13,148 bases of DNA, from contig CALCPB010000953.1 in the NCBI GenBank assembly GCA_937897665.1, forward strand, positions 1 to 13,148. Reading direction: 5' to 3'. Shown here piece by piece: positions 1 through 7,483 of this stretch. The position numbers were made by a program, and so were the translations under genes. Numbering within the stretch: position 1 is the stretch's first letter; each line of letters begins with the position of its first letter. Below the pieces are notes generated by a model. The model saw nothing but the letters and a program-made list of their open reading frames with translations, made no database searches and was not told the origin of the DNA. The stretch is from an uncultured Halomicronema sp. (GTDB taxonomy: Bacteria; Cyanobacteriota; Cyanobacteriia; Phormidesmidales; Phormidesmidaceae).

Positions 1-2
1 CG

Positions 3-704
3 CTGGGGGTGGCGTTCATTGTGGGGCGACGGCCAGCGACGGCACGCTTTGCCTATGGGTATGGCCGGTTAGAAGACTTGGCCGGGGTAGCCGTGGTGGG
101 TGTGGTGCTGCTCAGTGCGTTGGTGACCGCCTATGAGTCGATCGATCGCTTTTACCATCCCCAGTCAATTGATCATTTGGGCGCTTTGGCGATCGCGGCC
201 CTCATCGGCTTTGTGGGGAATGAGCTGGTCGCCCTGTTTCGGATGAAGGTGGGGCAAGAGATCAATAGCGCGGCTTTGATCGCCGATGGCAAACATGCAA
301 TGGCTGACGGCTGGGTGAGTTTGGCGGTCTTGGTGAGTGCCGTTGGGGTGGCTTGGGGCTATGCCTGGGCAGATCCGGTGATCGGTCTGGTGATTACGGC
401 GCTACTGCTCAAAATTGTTTGGGAGTCGGGGCAAACTATTTTCACGCGCCTGCTTGACGGGGTCGAACCGGCGATCATCGACGCCCTACATCACGCGGTA
501 GAACATACTGCCGACATTGAAGCGGTGGCCAGCATTCGAGCGCGCTGGCTAGGCCATCGACTACAGGCTGAGATCGATATTGTGGTGGCGGGCGATCGCA
601 CCATTCAAGCGGGTCAAGCGATCGCTGAAGCGGCAGAAGGTCAACTGCGCGACCATTTGCCCTATCTGGGACAGGCGACGGTGCGGGTCATCAGTCCAGG
701 CTGA
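3..704 (+). CDS. Cation diffusion facilitator (CDF) family transporter, 5'-truncated by window edge
   Basis: Inner-membrane divalent-cation/proton antiporter, probably exporting Zn2+, Fe2+, Mn2+ or similar. The frame is open to the window edge and already begins inside the protein (…LGVAFIVGRRPATARF), so the GTG at 9 is internal and TM1-2 are missing. Numbering from that GTG: the conserved cytoplasmic loop with FAYGYGRLEDLAG is at 14-26; TM segments lie near 26-42, 57-77, 98-116 and 122-138; TM5 carries the HxxxD metal site as H96-AMA-D100; and a soluble C-terminal dimerisation domain runs from about 143 to 231. The partner DxxxD motif in TM2 lies outside the window. The gene converges on the metallophosphatase gene, and no clear terminator lies between them. 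CDF membership is secure from the loop and HxxxD motif, but metal specificity cannot be read from this fragment. Confidence 0.9.
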   Translation: MGVAFIVGRRPATARFAYGYGRLEDLAGVAVVGVVLLSALVTAYESIDRFYHPQSIDHLGALAIAALIGFVGNELVALFRMKVGQEINSAALIADGKHAMADGWVSLAVLVSAVGVAWGYAWADPVIGLVITALLLKIVWESGQTIFTRLLDGVEPAIIDALHHAVEHTADIEAVASIRARWLGHRLQAEIDIVVAGDRTIQAGQAIAEAAEGQLRDHLPYLGQATVRVISPG

Positions 705-1025
705 ATGGAACAGTAATCATCGCCGCAATCGCGTGACTTCCCCTAGTTTTCAAGGTTTCTCTGAATCCAGAATGCTGCACATGATTCTGGGAAGCTGGGA
801 GATGATCCCCTGATTCGCTGATGACCTCCCCTGCGCAGTCGCCAGAGGTTGAGGCAATTCGTTCAAGCTCATCTTGCCGGCAATGATGAATAGTTTCGGT
901 GCTGGTGGTTGATAGCGCTAGCCAATGTGCAGAGAAAACCTAGAAGCCCGCTGCTCCTTAGCACCGCAGCAAAGTGACTCCACAGCATAGTCTTCACTGG
1001 ACTGGCGATGCCTGCCATACACAGG
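705..1025. other. Intergenic spacer between convergent genes
   Basis: No convincing gene is present. A 7-bp perfect inverted repeat (CCAGAAT 767-773 / ATTCTGG 784-790, 10-nt loop) is the only hairpin I find. It lacks a T-tract on either side, so it is at best a weak bidirectional terminator for the two converging genes. Confidence 0.4.
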
Positions 1026-2582
1026 TCAAAGTTCGATGGTTTTGAGCGTATGTGGGTGCCACTTATCTGTCAGTTTCTCGGCTAAAACGGGAGTAATCGA
1101 TAACTTCAGGGGTGTACCGCCGGCAACATCGATGCGTAAGCCGCTGTAGGGGCGTTTGAGAGTAGAGCCTTTGCCCGATCGCCCCACGAATAAACGGGAA
1201 GATGCGACCGTTTTTTCTTCGCCGTCAACACATTCGGTCAGCTCAGAACCCGCCGCTCGCTGCCGCCGCAAGCTATAGCCACTGCCGCCGCAAACCACCC
1301 AGGGAATATGGGCATCTCCGTGACCGGTATCCAGGGTTTCTAAATATTCTAAGCAGTGGGCATGACCACAAAGGACGAGGTTGAGCAGAGGTTGCCCCTG
1401 GGTGACTTCTGCCACTTCAACAAGAACGGCATCTAAGACCTGACGCAAATGATGACGGATGGCGAGGGTTTGTCCCTGCCTCCATTTGGTGGCTTCGGTC
1501 ACGTAGGGCGGGTGATGGAAAAACAAGATCCGTCCCCGCACGTCAGCATCTTGCCAGGACGCAATCAGGCGATCGCGGAGCCAATTCAGCTGTTCTCGAT
1601 CAACCGTTGACTGAGGGTCATTAGAGAGCTGTTTATCGATGTCGTAGATGGCTTCATCAATTTCTTCGATCTGGCCGGTGCAGTCTTCGCGCTCATCGGC
1701 ATTCGTGGAGCCAATAGCAGCGGCACTGAGTCGTTGTAGCAGCTTTGCCTTCCGCGCTTCTAACTGACGGCGTTCAGTTTGCAATCGTTGCCGACTAGCC
1801 GCCGGGTTATCGCTGGCAGCAAAGGGCAGCGGATGGTTAAACGTGTTGGAATCGAGGGCAAAGAAATCGATGCCACCATAGCGAAAGGTGTAGTAGCGAT
1901 TGGGCAATCGCGTATAGTGACCGGGCTGATAGGTCAGACAGCGATCGCCCGCTGGAGACTGGGGGTAATGCTTAGTCAGGTGCTCGTCAAGCCGTCGCTC
2001 GGGCACACCCTGCAAATAATCTAAAAAGGCTCGGGCGTAAGCATCGCCCTGATGCGAGCCGTGCCACCCCACATCGATATCGACATAGGAGCGGAGCACA
2101 TACCGCAGCGGCCCGGTGATGCCCGCCAACAATCCCACTAATTTTGGCAGGTCATAATAATCGTGGTTGCCCAAAACCGGGAAAAAAGGCATTTTGAAAG
2201 TCATCTGATCGTAGGCGATCTGCTGATGCGCTTCTCCCCCTACTAACCATTCGCGATAGGGCTTGATAAAGTTTTCTCGATATTGCTCGCTCGATCCCAC
2301 CAGATAAACCACATCACCCGTGTGAATAACAAAGCGGGCATCTTGGCCGTGGGCCATCATCTGTTTGGCCACTTGCCGCTGAGGACTGCTGCTGCGGTGA
2401 CGACCAGTGCCGCTGTCGCCCAACACTAAGAAGGAGAATTCGTCAAAAGAGTCACAAGCGCCTTGAATCGAGAGACGCGTTTGATCGATACCCTGCTGGC
2501 GGATCTGGTCATGCTGCCAGCGCACCCGTTCCTGCATCCGCCGGATTTTAAGATCAATACTCGGTTCGGAGACAAGTTTCAT
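1026..2582 (-). CDS. Purple-acid-phosphatase-like metallophosphoesterase
   Basis: Predicted dinuclear-metal phosphoesterase, about 518 aa; substrate unknown. It shows all five motif blocks of the purple acid phosphatase-like calcineurin superfamily. Numbering from the ATG at 2582: GDSG 55-58, GDVVY 89-93, GNHD 138-141, FHHPPY 355-360 and GHAH 406-409. CGGSG at 431-435 is typical of the closing beta strand. Between FFALDSN (240-246) and the WLRDRL helix sits a charged, probably helical or coiled-coil insertion of about 65 residues (roughly 259-325) that most family members lack. No signal peptide or membrane segment is visible; the N-terminus is a charged helix, so it is probably cytoplasmic. 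A TTG directly before the ATG would add one residue; ATG is preferred. No strong Shine-Dalgarno is seen. A TTGAGT-16-GATAGT pair just upstream on the minus strand could be a promoter, but it would leave almost no leader. Confidence 0.85.
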   Translation of the reverse strand: MKLVSEPSIDLKIRRMQERVRWQHDQIRQQGIDQTRLSIQGACDSFDEFSFLVLGDSGTGRHRSSSPQRQVAKQMMAHGQDARFVIHTGDVVYLVGSSEQYRENFIKPYREWLVGGEAHQQIAYDQMTFKMPFFPVLGNHDYYDLPKLVGLLAGITGPLRYVLRSYVDIDVGWHGSHQGDAYARAFLDYLQGVPERRLDEHLTKHYPQSPAGDRCLTYQPGHYTRLPNRYYTFRYGGIDFFALDSNTFNHPLPFAASDNPAASRQRLQTERRQLEARKAKLLQRLSAAAIGSTNADEREDCTGQIEEIDEAIYDIDKQLSNDPQSTVDREQLNWLRDRLIASWQDADVRGRILFFHHPPYVTEATKWRQGQTLAIRHHLRQVLDAVLVEVAEVTQGQPLLNLVLCGHAHCLEYLETLDTGHGDAHIPWVVCGGSGYSLRRQRAAGSELTECVDGEEKTVASSRLFVGRSGKGSTLKRPYSGLRIDVAGGTPLKLSITPVLAEKLTDKWHPHTLKTIEL

Positions 2583-2799
2583 CAATTAGCACTATCAAAA
2601 CTCAGCCATAGAACTCAAAAAGCCAGCGCAAACGCACCCCCCGGCTGCCCCCGTCCAACCAGCGAGCCACGTTAGCCGCCGGACAAACGCGTCATAACGA
2701 ACCTGAGTTCGGCAGAGCATCGCACGCTGACCGGCCTGTGAGACGCCAATCCTCTCTAGGGAGGGGGGATCACAGGCAGGGGGGGAGTCGCTCATCCCG

Positions 2800-2837
2800 C
2801 TGAGAGGGGCCAATCCACCCCATTCGCCCCTCCCCAG
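2800..2837. repeat. G-rich inverted repeat, possible dispersed intergenic repeat
   Basis: GAGGGGC (2804-2810) pairs with GCCCCTC (2826-2832), extended by CTG/CAG at the outer ends (2800-2802, 2835-2837). It lies in a G-rich stretch (about 2758-2837) with runs of six and seven G. The composition resembles dispersed non-coding repeats found between bacterial genes. I do not support the open frame on the minus strand here (2595-2849) as a gene. The rest of 2583-3068 shows nothing else I can name. Confidence 0.25.
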
Positions 2838-3067
2838 AGGGAAAAGCAACGGGGGTTGGCTTAACCCGAACTGGCGTTAATAAAGTTCCATTGTTCAGCG
2901 TAATGTGACTCGTCAGCAATCACAATCAACCTTTGTGTCGATAAAAAATCGACCATTTAATGCTGTTGGGCCAGCGATCGCTCACCCAGCGATGGGACAC
3001 ACTGACAGTTGCGGCACTGACAGCAAAGCAAATTTGGCCGCATGGTGCAGACGACGTACCTGCGAGC

Positions 3068-3118
3068 ACAAAAATTGCCTCACCGTAGCGTGGCGGCGAT
3101 GCGCCGCTACAGTGAGGC
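3068..3118 (-). terminator. Rho-independent terminator for the minus-strand gene at 3166-4281
   Basis: Read on the minus strand, GCCTCAC (top 3112-3118 / 3077-3083), GTAGC (3106-3110 / 3085-3089) and CGCC/GGCG (3102-3105 / 3092-3095) form a long GC-rich stem. It has one A/C mismatch, a 2-nt bulge and a 6-nt loop (3096-3101). After the stem comes AA and then five T residues (top-strand A 3070-3074). It starts about 50 bases beyond the stop codon at 3166. A smaller 6-bp hairpin (AGGGGC 3144-3149 / GCCCCT 3155-3160) lies between. The palindrome also resembles GTAGGGGCGC-type dispersed repeats of cyanobacteria, so it may be a co-opted repeat. Confidence 0.7.
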
Positions 3119-3165
3119 GGGGATGTCAGTAAGTGCGATCGTGAGGGGCAGTCAGCCCCTGCTCG

Positions 3166-4281
3166 TCAAACTGCGGCGGGCAGCGTGAACAGATCGCCAA
3201 TCGGATTGGTGAGCAAGGCAGCGAGGTCAGCGACCGTTTCAGTGATCTCAAAAGAATCGTCGCCCACAGAAAGGATGCCGCTGATCAGTCCTTCATTGAG
3301 GCTGATGTCACCACTCGTTTGCTCCAGCAGGCTGACGGCTTGAGCCCCCAGATCAGCCAGATCCACCGTCGTTTCAAAGATCTCTGTTCCCGAGGTGGCT
3401 AGCACATCGAGCAAGCCATCCGGTGTTAACGCGGCGTCGATCGACAGACCGGTGAGGGTGTCGATGACCAAATCGTTGACCAGTTCATCCACTTCAAAGC
3501 TGGTTGAGATCGGGCCAAACTGACTGTCGATCGCCAACGTAGCCGTACCGTCAGCGAGTTCCAGATCGCCCGACAGGGAAGACAACGGCACGATGATAGG
3601 AGAACCGATAAACAGCGGGATTTCCAGATTGCCACTGTCGAGGTTAAGCGTGGCATCAACGGTGCCTAAGGGCGTCGGCACCTCAAAGGTGTACACCGCT
3701 TCTGAACCAAAGTCAGTGGTGAAATCCAGCGCCCCAATGGGCGTGTCTAAATCAACATCCAAGGCGCCATCGGCAATATCAATGACACCACTGATGGGAC
3801 CCAGACCCGTTTCGACATCGATTAACAATGCCCCGTTTTCAATCGGCAGGGTGGTGTCTATCGATGACAGCAAGAAGCTAATCCCATCGGCAGCAAACGT
3901 GGCTAAGTCAAAGTCAACAACGTCGAAGAGTTCATCTTCAACCTGCAGTGTGGCATTGACAATGCCATCAACGAGGGACAGCGTACCAGTAGTATCGGCG
4001 AGAACTTCAAGCGCTTCGGTGAGGAACTCGGGACCGTTAAAGAGGGCGGAAAAAGTATCGGTGGCCGTTGTCAGGATACCGTCGACAACACCCGCATCGA
4101 TGGAGATTTCTCCCACCGCCGTCTCCAGCGTTGCTAACCCATCGAGTAAAAATTCCTCAGCCTCTTCGCTTACGGTTGAGACCAGATCGAGCACCGAGGT
4201 AGTGTCAAAAAATTCGCTGTCAGGAACAATACTCAGGAGGGCATCCTCCGGAGCGATGGAGCTGAACAAATTTGATAGCAT
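3166..4281 (-). CDS. Hypothetical acidic repeat protein without any basic residues
   Basis: I do not recognise this 371-aa protein. By my count it has no Lys, Arg, His, Cys or Trp, a single Tyr (197), Met only at position 1, and about 69 Asp+Glu, so its net charge is near -69. It is built from related beta-type units. Three share the pattern G-x-[IL]-S-[IL]-x2-G-[ILV]-[IV]-x-[GA] (57-69, 99-110, 324-336). A central block (about 147-264) repeats an xDG-aliphatic strand-TPxG/GPIS turn about every 22 residues. No Sec/Tat signal is possible without an N-terminal basic residue. Acidity, lack of Cys and a hydrophobic C-terminus (FTLPAAV) are compatible with type I secretion, but no RTX nonapeptides are present. 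It has its own terminator downstream and a 139-nt spacer from rsmI upstream, so it is probably monocistronic. Neighbours have ordinary composition, so a halophilic proteome does not explain the charge. The ATG start is not preceded by a Shine-Dalgarno. Confidence 0.8.
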   Translation of the reverse strand: MLSNLFSSIAPEDALLSIVPDSEFFDTTSVLDLVSTVSEEAEEFLLDGLATLETAVGEISIDAGVVDGILTTATDTFSALFNGPEFLTEALEVLADTTGTLSLVDGIVNATLQVEDELFDVVDFDLATFAADGISFLLSSIDTTLPIENGALLIDVETGLGPISGVIDIADGALDVDLDTPIGALDFTTDFGSEAVYTFEVPTPLGTVDATLNLDSGNLEIPLFIGSPIIVPLSSLSGDLELADGTATLAIDSQFGPISTSFEVDELVNDLVIDTLTGLSIDAALTPDGLLDVLATSGTEIFETTVDLADLGAQAVSLLEQTSGDISLNEGLISGILSVGDDSFEITETVADLAALLTNPIGDLFTLPAAV

Positions 4282-4346
4282 GACCCAGTTTTTTTAATGA
4301 AGGACATCCGTCGGGCGCGTGCTCATGATGGAGCTTAGCGGATTTT

Positions 4347-4363
4347 TGCGTAATTGTGCGTAA
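4347..4363 (-). promoter_or_regulatory. Direct repeat upstream of the acidic protein gene, possible operator
   Basis: Two copies of TGCGTAA (4347-4353 and 4357-4363; TTACGCA on the minus strand) are spaced exactly 10 bp, one helical turn. They lie about 65-80 bases upstream of the minus-strand ATG at 4281, within the 139-nt spacer after rsmI. That placement suits a transcription-factor site, but no regulator is known and the repeat is short. Confidence 0.2.
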
Positions 4364-4420
4364 CTTACAGAATTAAAACTGCAAGCATGTTGAGTAAGCT
4401 GCAGGCGGTTGCCATAGCTA

Positions 4421-5284
4421 TCAAGCAGTTGGGGGATCAGGCAGCCCGATCGCAATTTGATACAGCTCGCGCTTTGTATGAGGGTCTGCTTGGGCCAGTT
4501 GACGACTGGCCTGCGATCGCGATAGGCCGGTGGTGAGCAAAGCAGTCAACCGCTGTTCGATCTCTGCGATCGAGAGGGGGCGGTCGGGCTCTACGGCCTT
4601 GCCCGCCAGCACCAGGGTGAACTCTCCTTTCGGGGCGGTGGCGGTGAAATGGGCGATCGCCGTCGCCAGAGTGCCCCGCCAGACTTCTTCAAACTGTTTG
4701 GTCAGTTCGCGCGTGACGGCAATGGAGCGACTGCCCTCGATGACCGTGTGGAGATCTTGTAGGGTGGTCAGCAGTCGATGCGGCGCTTCATATAGCACCA
4801 GGGTGCGATGCTCGGCGGCCAGTTGCTCAAGATGCTCGCGGCGATCTCGGCCCTTAGGGGGCAAAAAGCCCTCAAAGACAAAGGGCTGAGGGGGCAACCC
4901 AGAGACACACAGGGCCGTGATGGCCGCCGTCGCGCCGGGAATCGCCACCACTCGAATACCAGCGACGGCACAGGCTTCGACCAGCTCATAACCAGGATCA
5001 GAAATGCCGGGCATCCCCGCATCACTGACCAAGGCCACATCATCACCCGCTTGCAGGCGATCGCAGAGTTCGGGCAAGCGTTTACGCCAGTTGTGGGTGT
5101 GGTAGCTCGTTTGGGGCGTGGCGATCTGAAAGTGCTGCAGCAGCTTGCCGGTATGGCGCGTGTCTTCGGCGGCAATCACACTCACCTGCTGCAGCGTCTC
5201 GATGGCGCGAAAGGTCATATCGCCTAAATTGCCAATAGGGGTGCCCACGATGTAGAGCGTGCCGGGGCCGTTGATGTCTGTCAC
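4421..5284 (-). CDS. rsmI: 16S rRNA (cytidine(1402)-2'-O)-methyltransferase RsmI
   Basis: SAM-dependent methyltransferase that 2'-O-methylates C1402 of 16S rRNA in the ribosomal decoding centre. The 287-aa length is normal. The tetrapyrrole-methylase-type fold is recognised from GTPIGNL (14-20), AEDTRHTGKLL (39-49), SDAGMPGISDPG (87-98), PGATAAITAL (116-125), EGFLPPKG (138-145) and YEAPHRL (165-171), which are the diagnostic blocks of RsmI (YraL). The usual small C-terminal helical region is present, with LSRSQASRQLAQ (254-265) and KRELY (271-275). The start is a GTG at 5284; no clear ribosome-binding site precedes it, but the next in-frame Met is inside the first motif block. It is divergent from the PfkB kinase gene with only 51 bases between starts, so the two promoters must overlap or lie in the coding regions. 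Confidence 0.96.
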   Translation of the reverse strand: MTDINGPGTLYIVGTPIGNLGDMTFRAIETLQQVSVIAAEDTRHTGKLLQHFQIATPQTSYHTHNWRKRLPELCDRLQAGDDVALVSDAGMPGISDPGYELVEACAVAGIRVVAIPGATAAITALCVSGLPPQPFVFEGFLPPKGRDRREHLEQLAAEHRTLVLYEAPHRLLTTLQDLHTVIEGSRSIAVTRELTKQFEEVWRGTLATAIAHFTATAPKGEFTLVLAGKAVEPDRPLSIAEIEQRLTALLTTGLSRSQASRQLAQADPHTKRELYQIAIGLPDPPTA

Positions 5285-5335
5285 CAGAGTCTCGTTTGGG
5301 GGGCTGTGCTTCAGGATAAACTGAGGCGCTGACCA

Positions 5336-6256
5336 ATGGAGACTCGAATGACAACGGGGGTCTTTGTCGGGCTCATTACTTTAGACTGCATTTATCAAAC
5401 CCGGCGATCGCTACAGCCCAATGAGAAACAGGTGGCTGAGGCCATGCTGTTAGCGGCGGGCGGGCCAGCGACGAACGCGGCGATCGCGTTCCAGGCGCTG
5501 GGCGGGCAGGCCCGTTTAGTGGGGGCTTTAGGACAGCATCCACTCACGACTGTTGTGCGTGATGACTTGGCTCAACAGGGCGTGGAGCTCGTAGATCTGA
5601 CGCCTACGGCCACGGAACCGCCGCCATTTTCCTCCATTGTGGTGAATGTAGAGACGGGCGATCGCGCAGTCATTTCGCGGAATGCGGCTGATCGCCCCAT
5701 GCCGCGCGCCCCGTTTCCCAACACCCTGCTAGATCAGGCTGACTGCCTCCTGCTCGACGGACACCAAATGGCGCTGGGGTGCCACCTGGCCCAACTCGCT
5801 CGCCCGCAACAATTGCCAGTGGTGATCGATGCCGGTAGCTGGAAACCAGGCTTTGACCAGCTGCTGCCGTTCGCGACGACGGTGATTGCTTCGGCCAACT
5901 TTCATCCTCCTGGCACTGGTACGGCAGCGGCCGCGATCGCCTACTTGAGATCGCTCAACGTGTCGCAAATTGCCGGCACGCGCGGCGTCGAAGCGCTGCG
6001 CTATCAGACGGAGTCCTCTGCTGGCAGCCAGTCGGGGACCGGCCCCGTATCCGCTATCAAGCCGATGGAGACGTTGGGGGCGGGCGATATTTTTCACGGC
6101 GCATTTTGTTATTACGCCACTCAAACGGCTGATTTTGTTACGGCGCTGCATCGCAGTGCGGCAGTCGCCACCCTCGCCTGTCAGTCATGGGGTACTCGCC
6201 GCTGGATCAAGCAGTTGCCGCTGGCCACGGGGCCACTCGATCAATCGCCTCAGTGA
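5336..6256 (+). CDS. PfkB-family carbohydrate kinase
   Basis: ATP-dependent sugar or nucleoside kinase of the ribokinase/PfkB superfamily, 306 aa, cytosolic; substrate not deducible. The N-terminal substrate-side signature is seen as AGGPATNAAIAFQALGG (41-57), followed by VGALGQ. The C-terminal signature is ETLGAGDIFHGAF (245-257), in which GAGD (248-251) forms the anion hole and D251 is the catalytic base. LLLDGHQ (138-144) is a strand conserved in this cyanobacterial group. Two starts are plausible: ATG 5336 with GAGG 9 nt upstream, or ATG 5348 with GGAG 6 nt upstream, which would give MTTGVFVGLITLD, closer to how I recall homologues beginning. The bisphosphate nucleotidase starts 74 bases downstream on the same strand, so co-transcription is possible; I see no terminator between them. 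Confidence 0.9.
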   Translation: METRMTTGVFVGLITLDCIYQTRRSLQPNEKQVAEAMLLAAGGPATNAAIAFQALGGQARLVGALGQHPLTTVVRDDLAQQGVELVDLTPTATEPPPFSSIVVNVETGDRAVISRNAADRPMPRAPFPNTLLDQADCLLLDGHQMALGCHLAQLARPQQLPVVIDAGSWKPGFDQLLPFATTVIASANFHPPGTGTAAAAIAYLRSLNVSQIAGTRGVEALRYQTESSAGSQSGTGPVSAIKPMETLGAGDIFHGAFCYYATQTADFVTALHRSAAVATLACQSWGTRRWIKQLPLATGPLDQSPQ

Positions 6257-6330
6257 AATCCTCATCGTGGCGAATGTCCTGGGTAGACTAAAGCTGAATT
6301 TTGCAATCAATTGCTGGGGAGGCTGAGGCC

Positions 6331-7290
6331 ATGGGGTATGAACAAGAGCCTCCAGGGGCGCAGGCAGCAGTAATCGCCGCGGCGCAACTGTGTGAAGCGG
6401 TGCGCCGTGACATGGTGCCAGAAGCGAGCGAAAAAGCCGACAAAAGTCCGGTAACAGTGGCTGACTATGGGGCGCAGGCGATTATTTGTCGGGCACTGTC
6501 GGAGGCGTTTCCCGCCGACCCAGTAGTCGGCGAAGAAGATGCGGCTGAATTGCGATCGCCCGCGATGGCCGATCGTCTCAAGCAGGTGACCGGATTTGTG
6601 ACCACGGTGCTCGGCTCTACCGCCCCTGAGCAAGTCGCGCAGTGGATTGATCACGGCAACGGTGCGCCGGCTCGCCGCTTTTGGACGTTGGATCCGATTG
6701 ATGGCACCAAGGGTTTTTTGCGGGGTGACCAATATGCGATCGCCCTGGCGCTGATTGAAGATGGCGACCTTAAGGTGGGCGTGCTGGGCTGTCCGGCCCT
6801 GAGTCTGAACCAGGGCAATCCCGGTCTGTTGTTCACCGCCGTGCGCGGGGGCGGCACCTGGATGCAGCCCATTGCGGGGGGAGAGGCCAAGCAGGTGCAC
6901 GTCGTGCCACCGGGAGATGGTGATCGCCTGCGCTTTGTTGAAAGTGTTGAAGCCAGCCACGGCAACCAGGCAGAACAAGAAGCAGTCGCCGCTGCTGTAG
7001 GCATTACCCAGTCATCAGTGCGGATGGATAGCCAAGCGAAATATGGTGCGGTGGCCGCAGGTGAAGCGGCCCTGTATCTGCGCTTGCCGTCACCCAAGTA
7101 TCCCGACTATCGCGAAAAGATTTGGGATCATGCGGCGGGGGCGATCGTGGTGGAAGAAGCGGGTGGTCAGGTCACCGACATGCACGGCAAGCCCCTAGAT
7201 TTCTACAGTGCAGTCAAGATGATGAACAACCGAGGCGTCGTCGTAAGCAACGGCACTATTCATAACGACGTCATGACGGCCCTGAAATAA
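6331..7290 (+). CDS. 3'(2'),5'-bisphosphate nucleotidase (Hal2/CysQ-like, inositol monophosphatase superfamily)
   Basis: Mg2+-dependent, typically Li+-sensitive phosphatase predicted to convert 3'-phosphoadenosine 5'-phosphate (PAP) to AMP, relieving PAP build-up from PAPS-dependent sulfate reduction and sulfation. Seen in the 319-aa product: DKSPVTVADYGAQA (37-50), metal-ligand block VGEEDA (66-71), DPIDGTKGF (121-129), which is the superfamily signature, and WDHAAGA (266-272) followed by EEAGG. The roughly 50-residue segment between VGEEDA and DPIDGT fits the Hal2/Met22 type better than short CysQ or SuhB proteins. The start is ATG 6331, chosen because GGGGAGG (6316-6322) lies 8 nt upstream; an in-frame TTG at 6301 would place this Shine-Dalgarno inside the gene. 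Terminator-like hairpins follow. Activity on inositol phosphates is an alternative but less likely. Confidence 0.88.
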   Translation: MGYEQEPPGAQAAVIAAAQLCEAVRRDMVPEASEKADKSPVTVADYGAQAIICRALSEAFPADPVVGEEDAAELRSPAMADRLKQVTGFVTTVLGSTAPEQVAQWIDHGNGAPARRFWTLDPIDGTKGFLRGDQYAIALALIEDGDLKVGVLGCPALSLNQGNPGLLFTAVRGGGTWMQPIAGGEAKQVHVVPPGDGDRLRFVESVEASHGNQAEQEAVAAAVGITQSSVRMDSQAKYGAVAAGEAALYLRLPSPKYPDYREKIWDHAAGAIVVEEAGGQVTDMHGKPLDFYSAVKMMNNRGVVVSNGTIHNDVMTALK

Positions 7291-7300
7291 GGGAACTGTT

Positions 7301-7328
7301 CCAACCCCAGCGAAACCGCTGCGGTTGG
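7301..7328 (+). terminator. Hairpin 10 bases after the nucleotidase gene
   Basis: CCAACC (7301-7306) and CAGCG (7308-7312) pair with CGCTG (7317-7321) and GGTTGG (7323-7328). There is one C/C mismatch and an AAAC loop. It sits 10 bases past the stop codon but has no T-tract, so it may act as an mRNA-3'-end stabiliser rather than a terminator. A further 6-bp hairpin (CAGACA 7346-7351 / TGTCTG 7357-7362) follows. Confidence 0.4.
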
Positions 7329-7405
7329 GCATTGTCAGACGCTGGCAGACAGCCTTTGTCTGGGGACGTGATGAAGTTCAGCCCCTAGGTGGACTTGCTC
7401 CACAG

Positions 7406-7447
7406 AATGCCTCGTGACTGGTTAACCGAGCACTCACGAGGCATTTT
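7406..7447 (+). terminator. Probable intrinsic terminator, 12-bp perfect stem
   Basis: AATGCCTCGTGA (7406-7417) and TCACGAGGCATT (7434-7445) are perfect reverse complements. The 16-nt loop is followed by a short T run (7444-7447). The orientation suits plus-strand transcripts from the kinase/nucleotidase genes. The T-tract is weak and the loop large, so efficiency is uncertain. Confidence 0.5.
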
Positions 7448-7483
7448 CACTGCCAGAAACTGGCTATTCAAATTCTGAATGGG

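Noticed and set aside
2595..2849. 84-codon minus-strand open frame upstream of the metallophosphatase
   Set aside because: The translation follows the G-rich repeat tract, has no domain-like pattern, and the region looks like non-coding repeat.
3166..4281. Acidity explained by a halophilic (salt-in) proteome
   Set aside because: RsmI, the kinase, the metallophosphatase and the transporters nearby contain normal numbers of Lys and Arg, so the bias is specific to this gene.
3593..4297. 234-codon plus-strand open frame opposite the acidic protein gene
   Set aside because: It is Ser/Lys/Thr-rich and low in complexity, as expected from reading Asp/Glu/Leu-rich codons backwards. The opposite strand has structured repeats and a matching terminator.
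6307..6978. 223-codon minus-strand open frame
   Set aside because: It is antisense to the nucleotidase gene, whose catalytic motifs are unmistakable. The translation has no recognisable domain.
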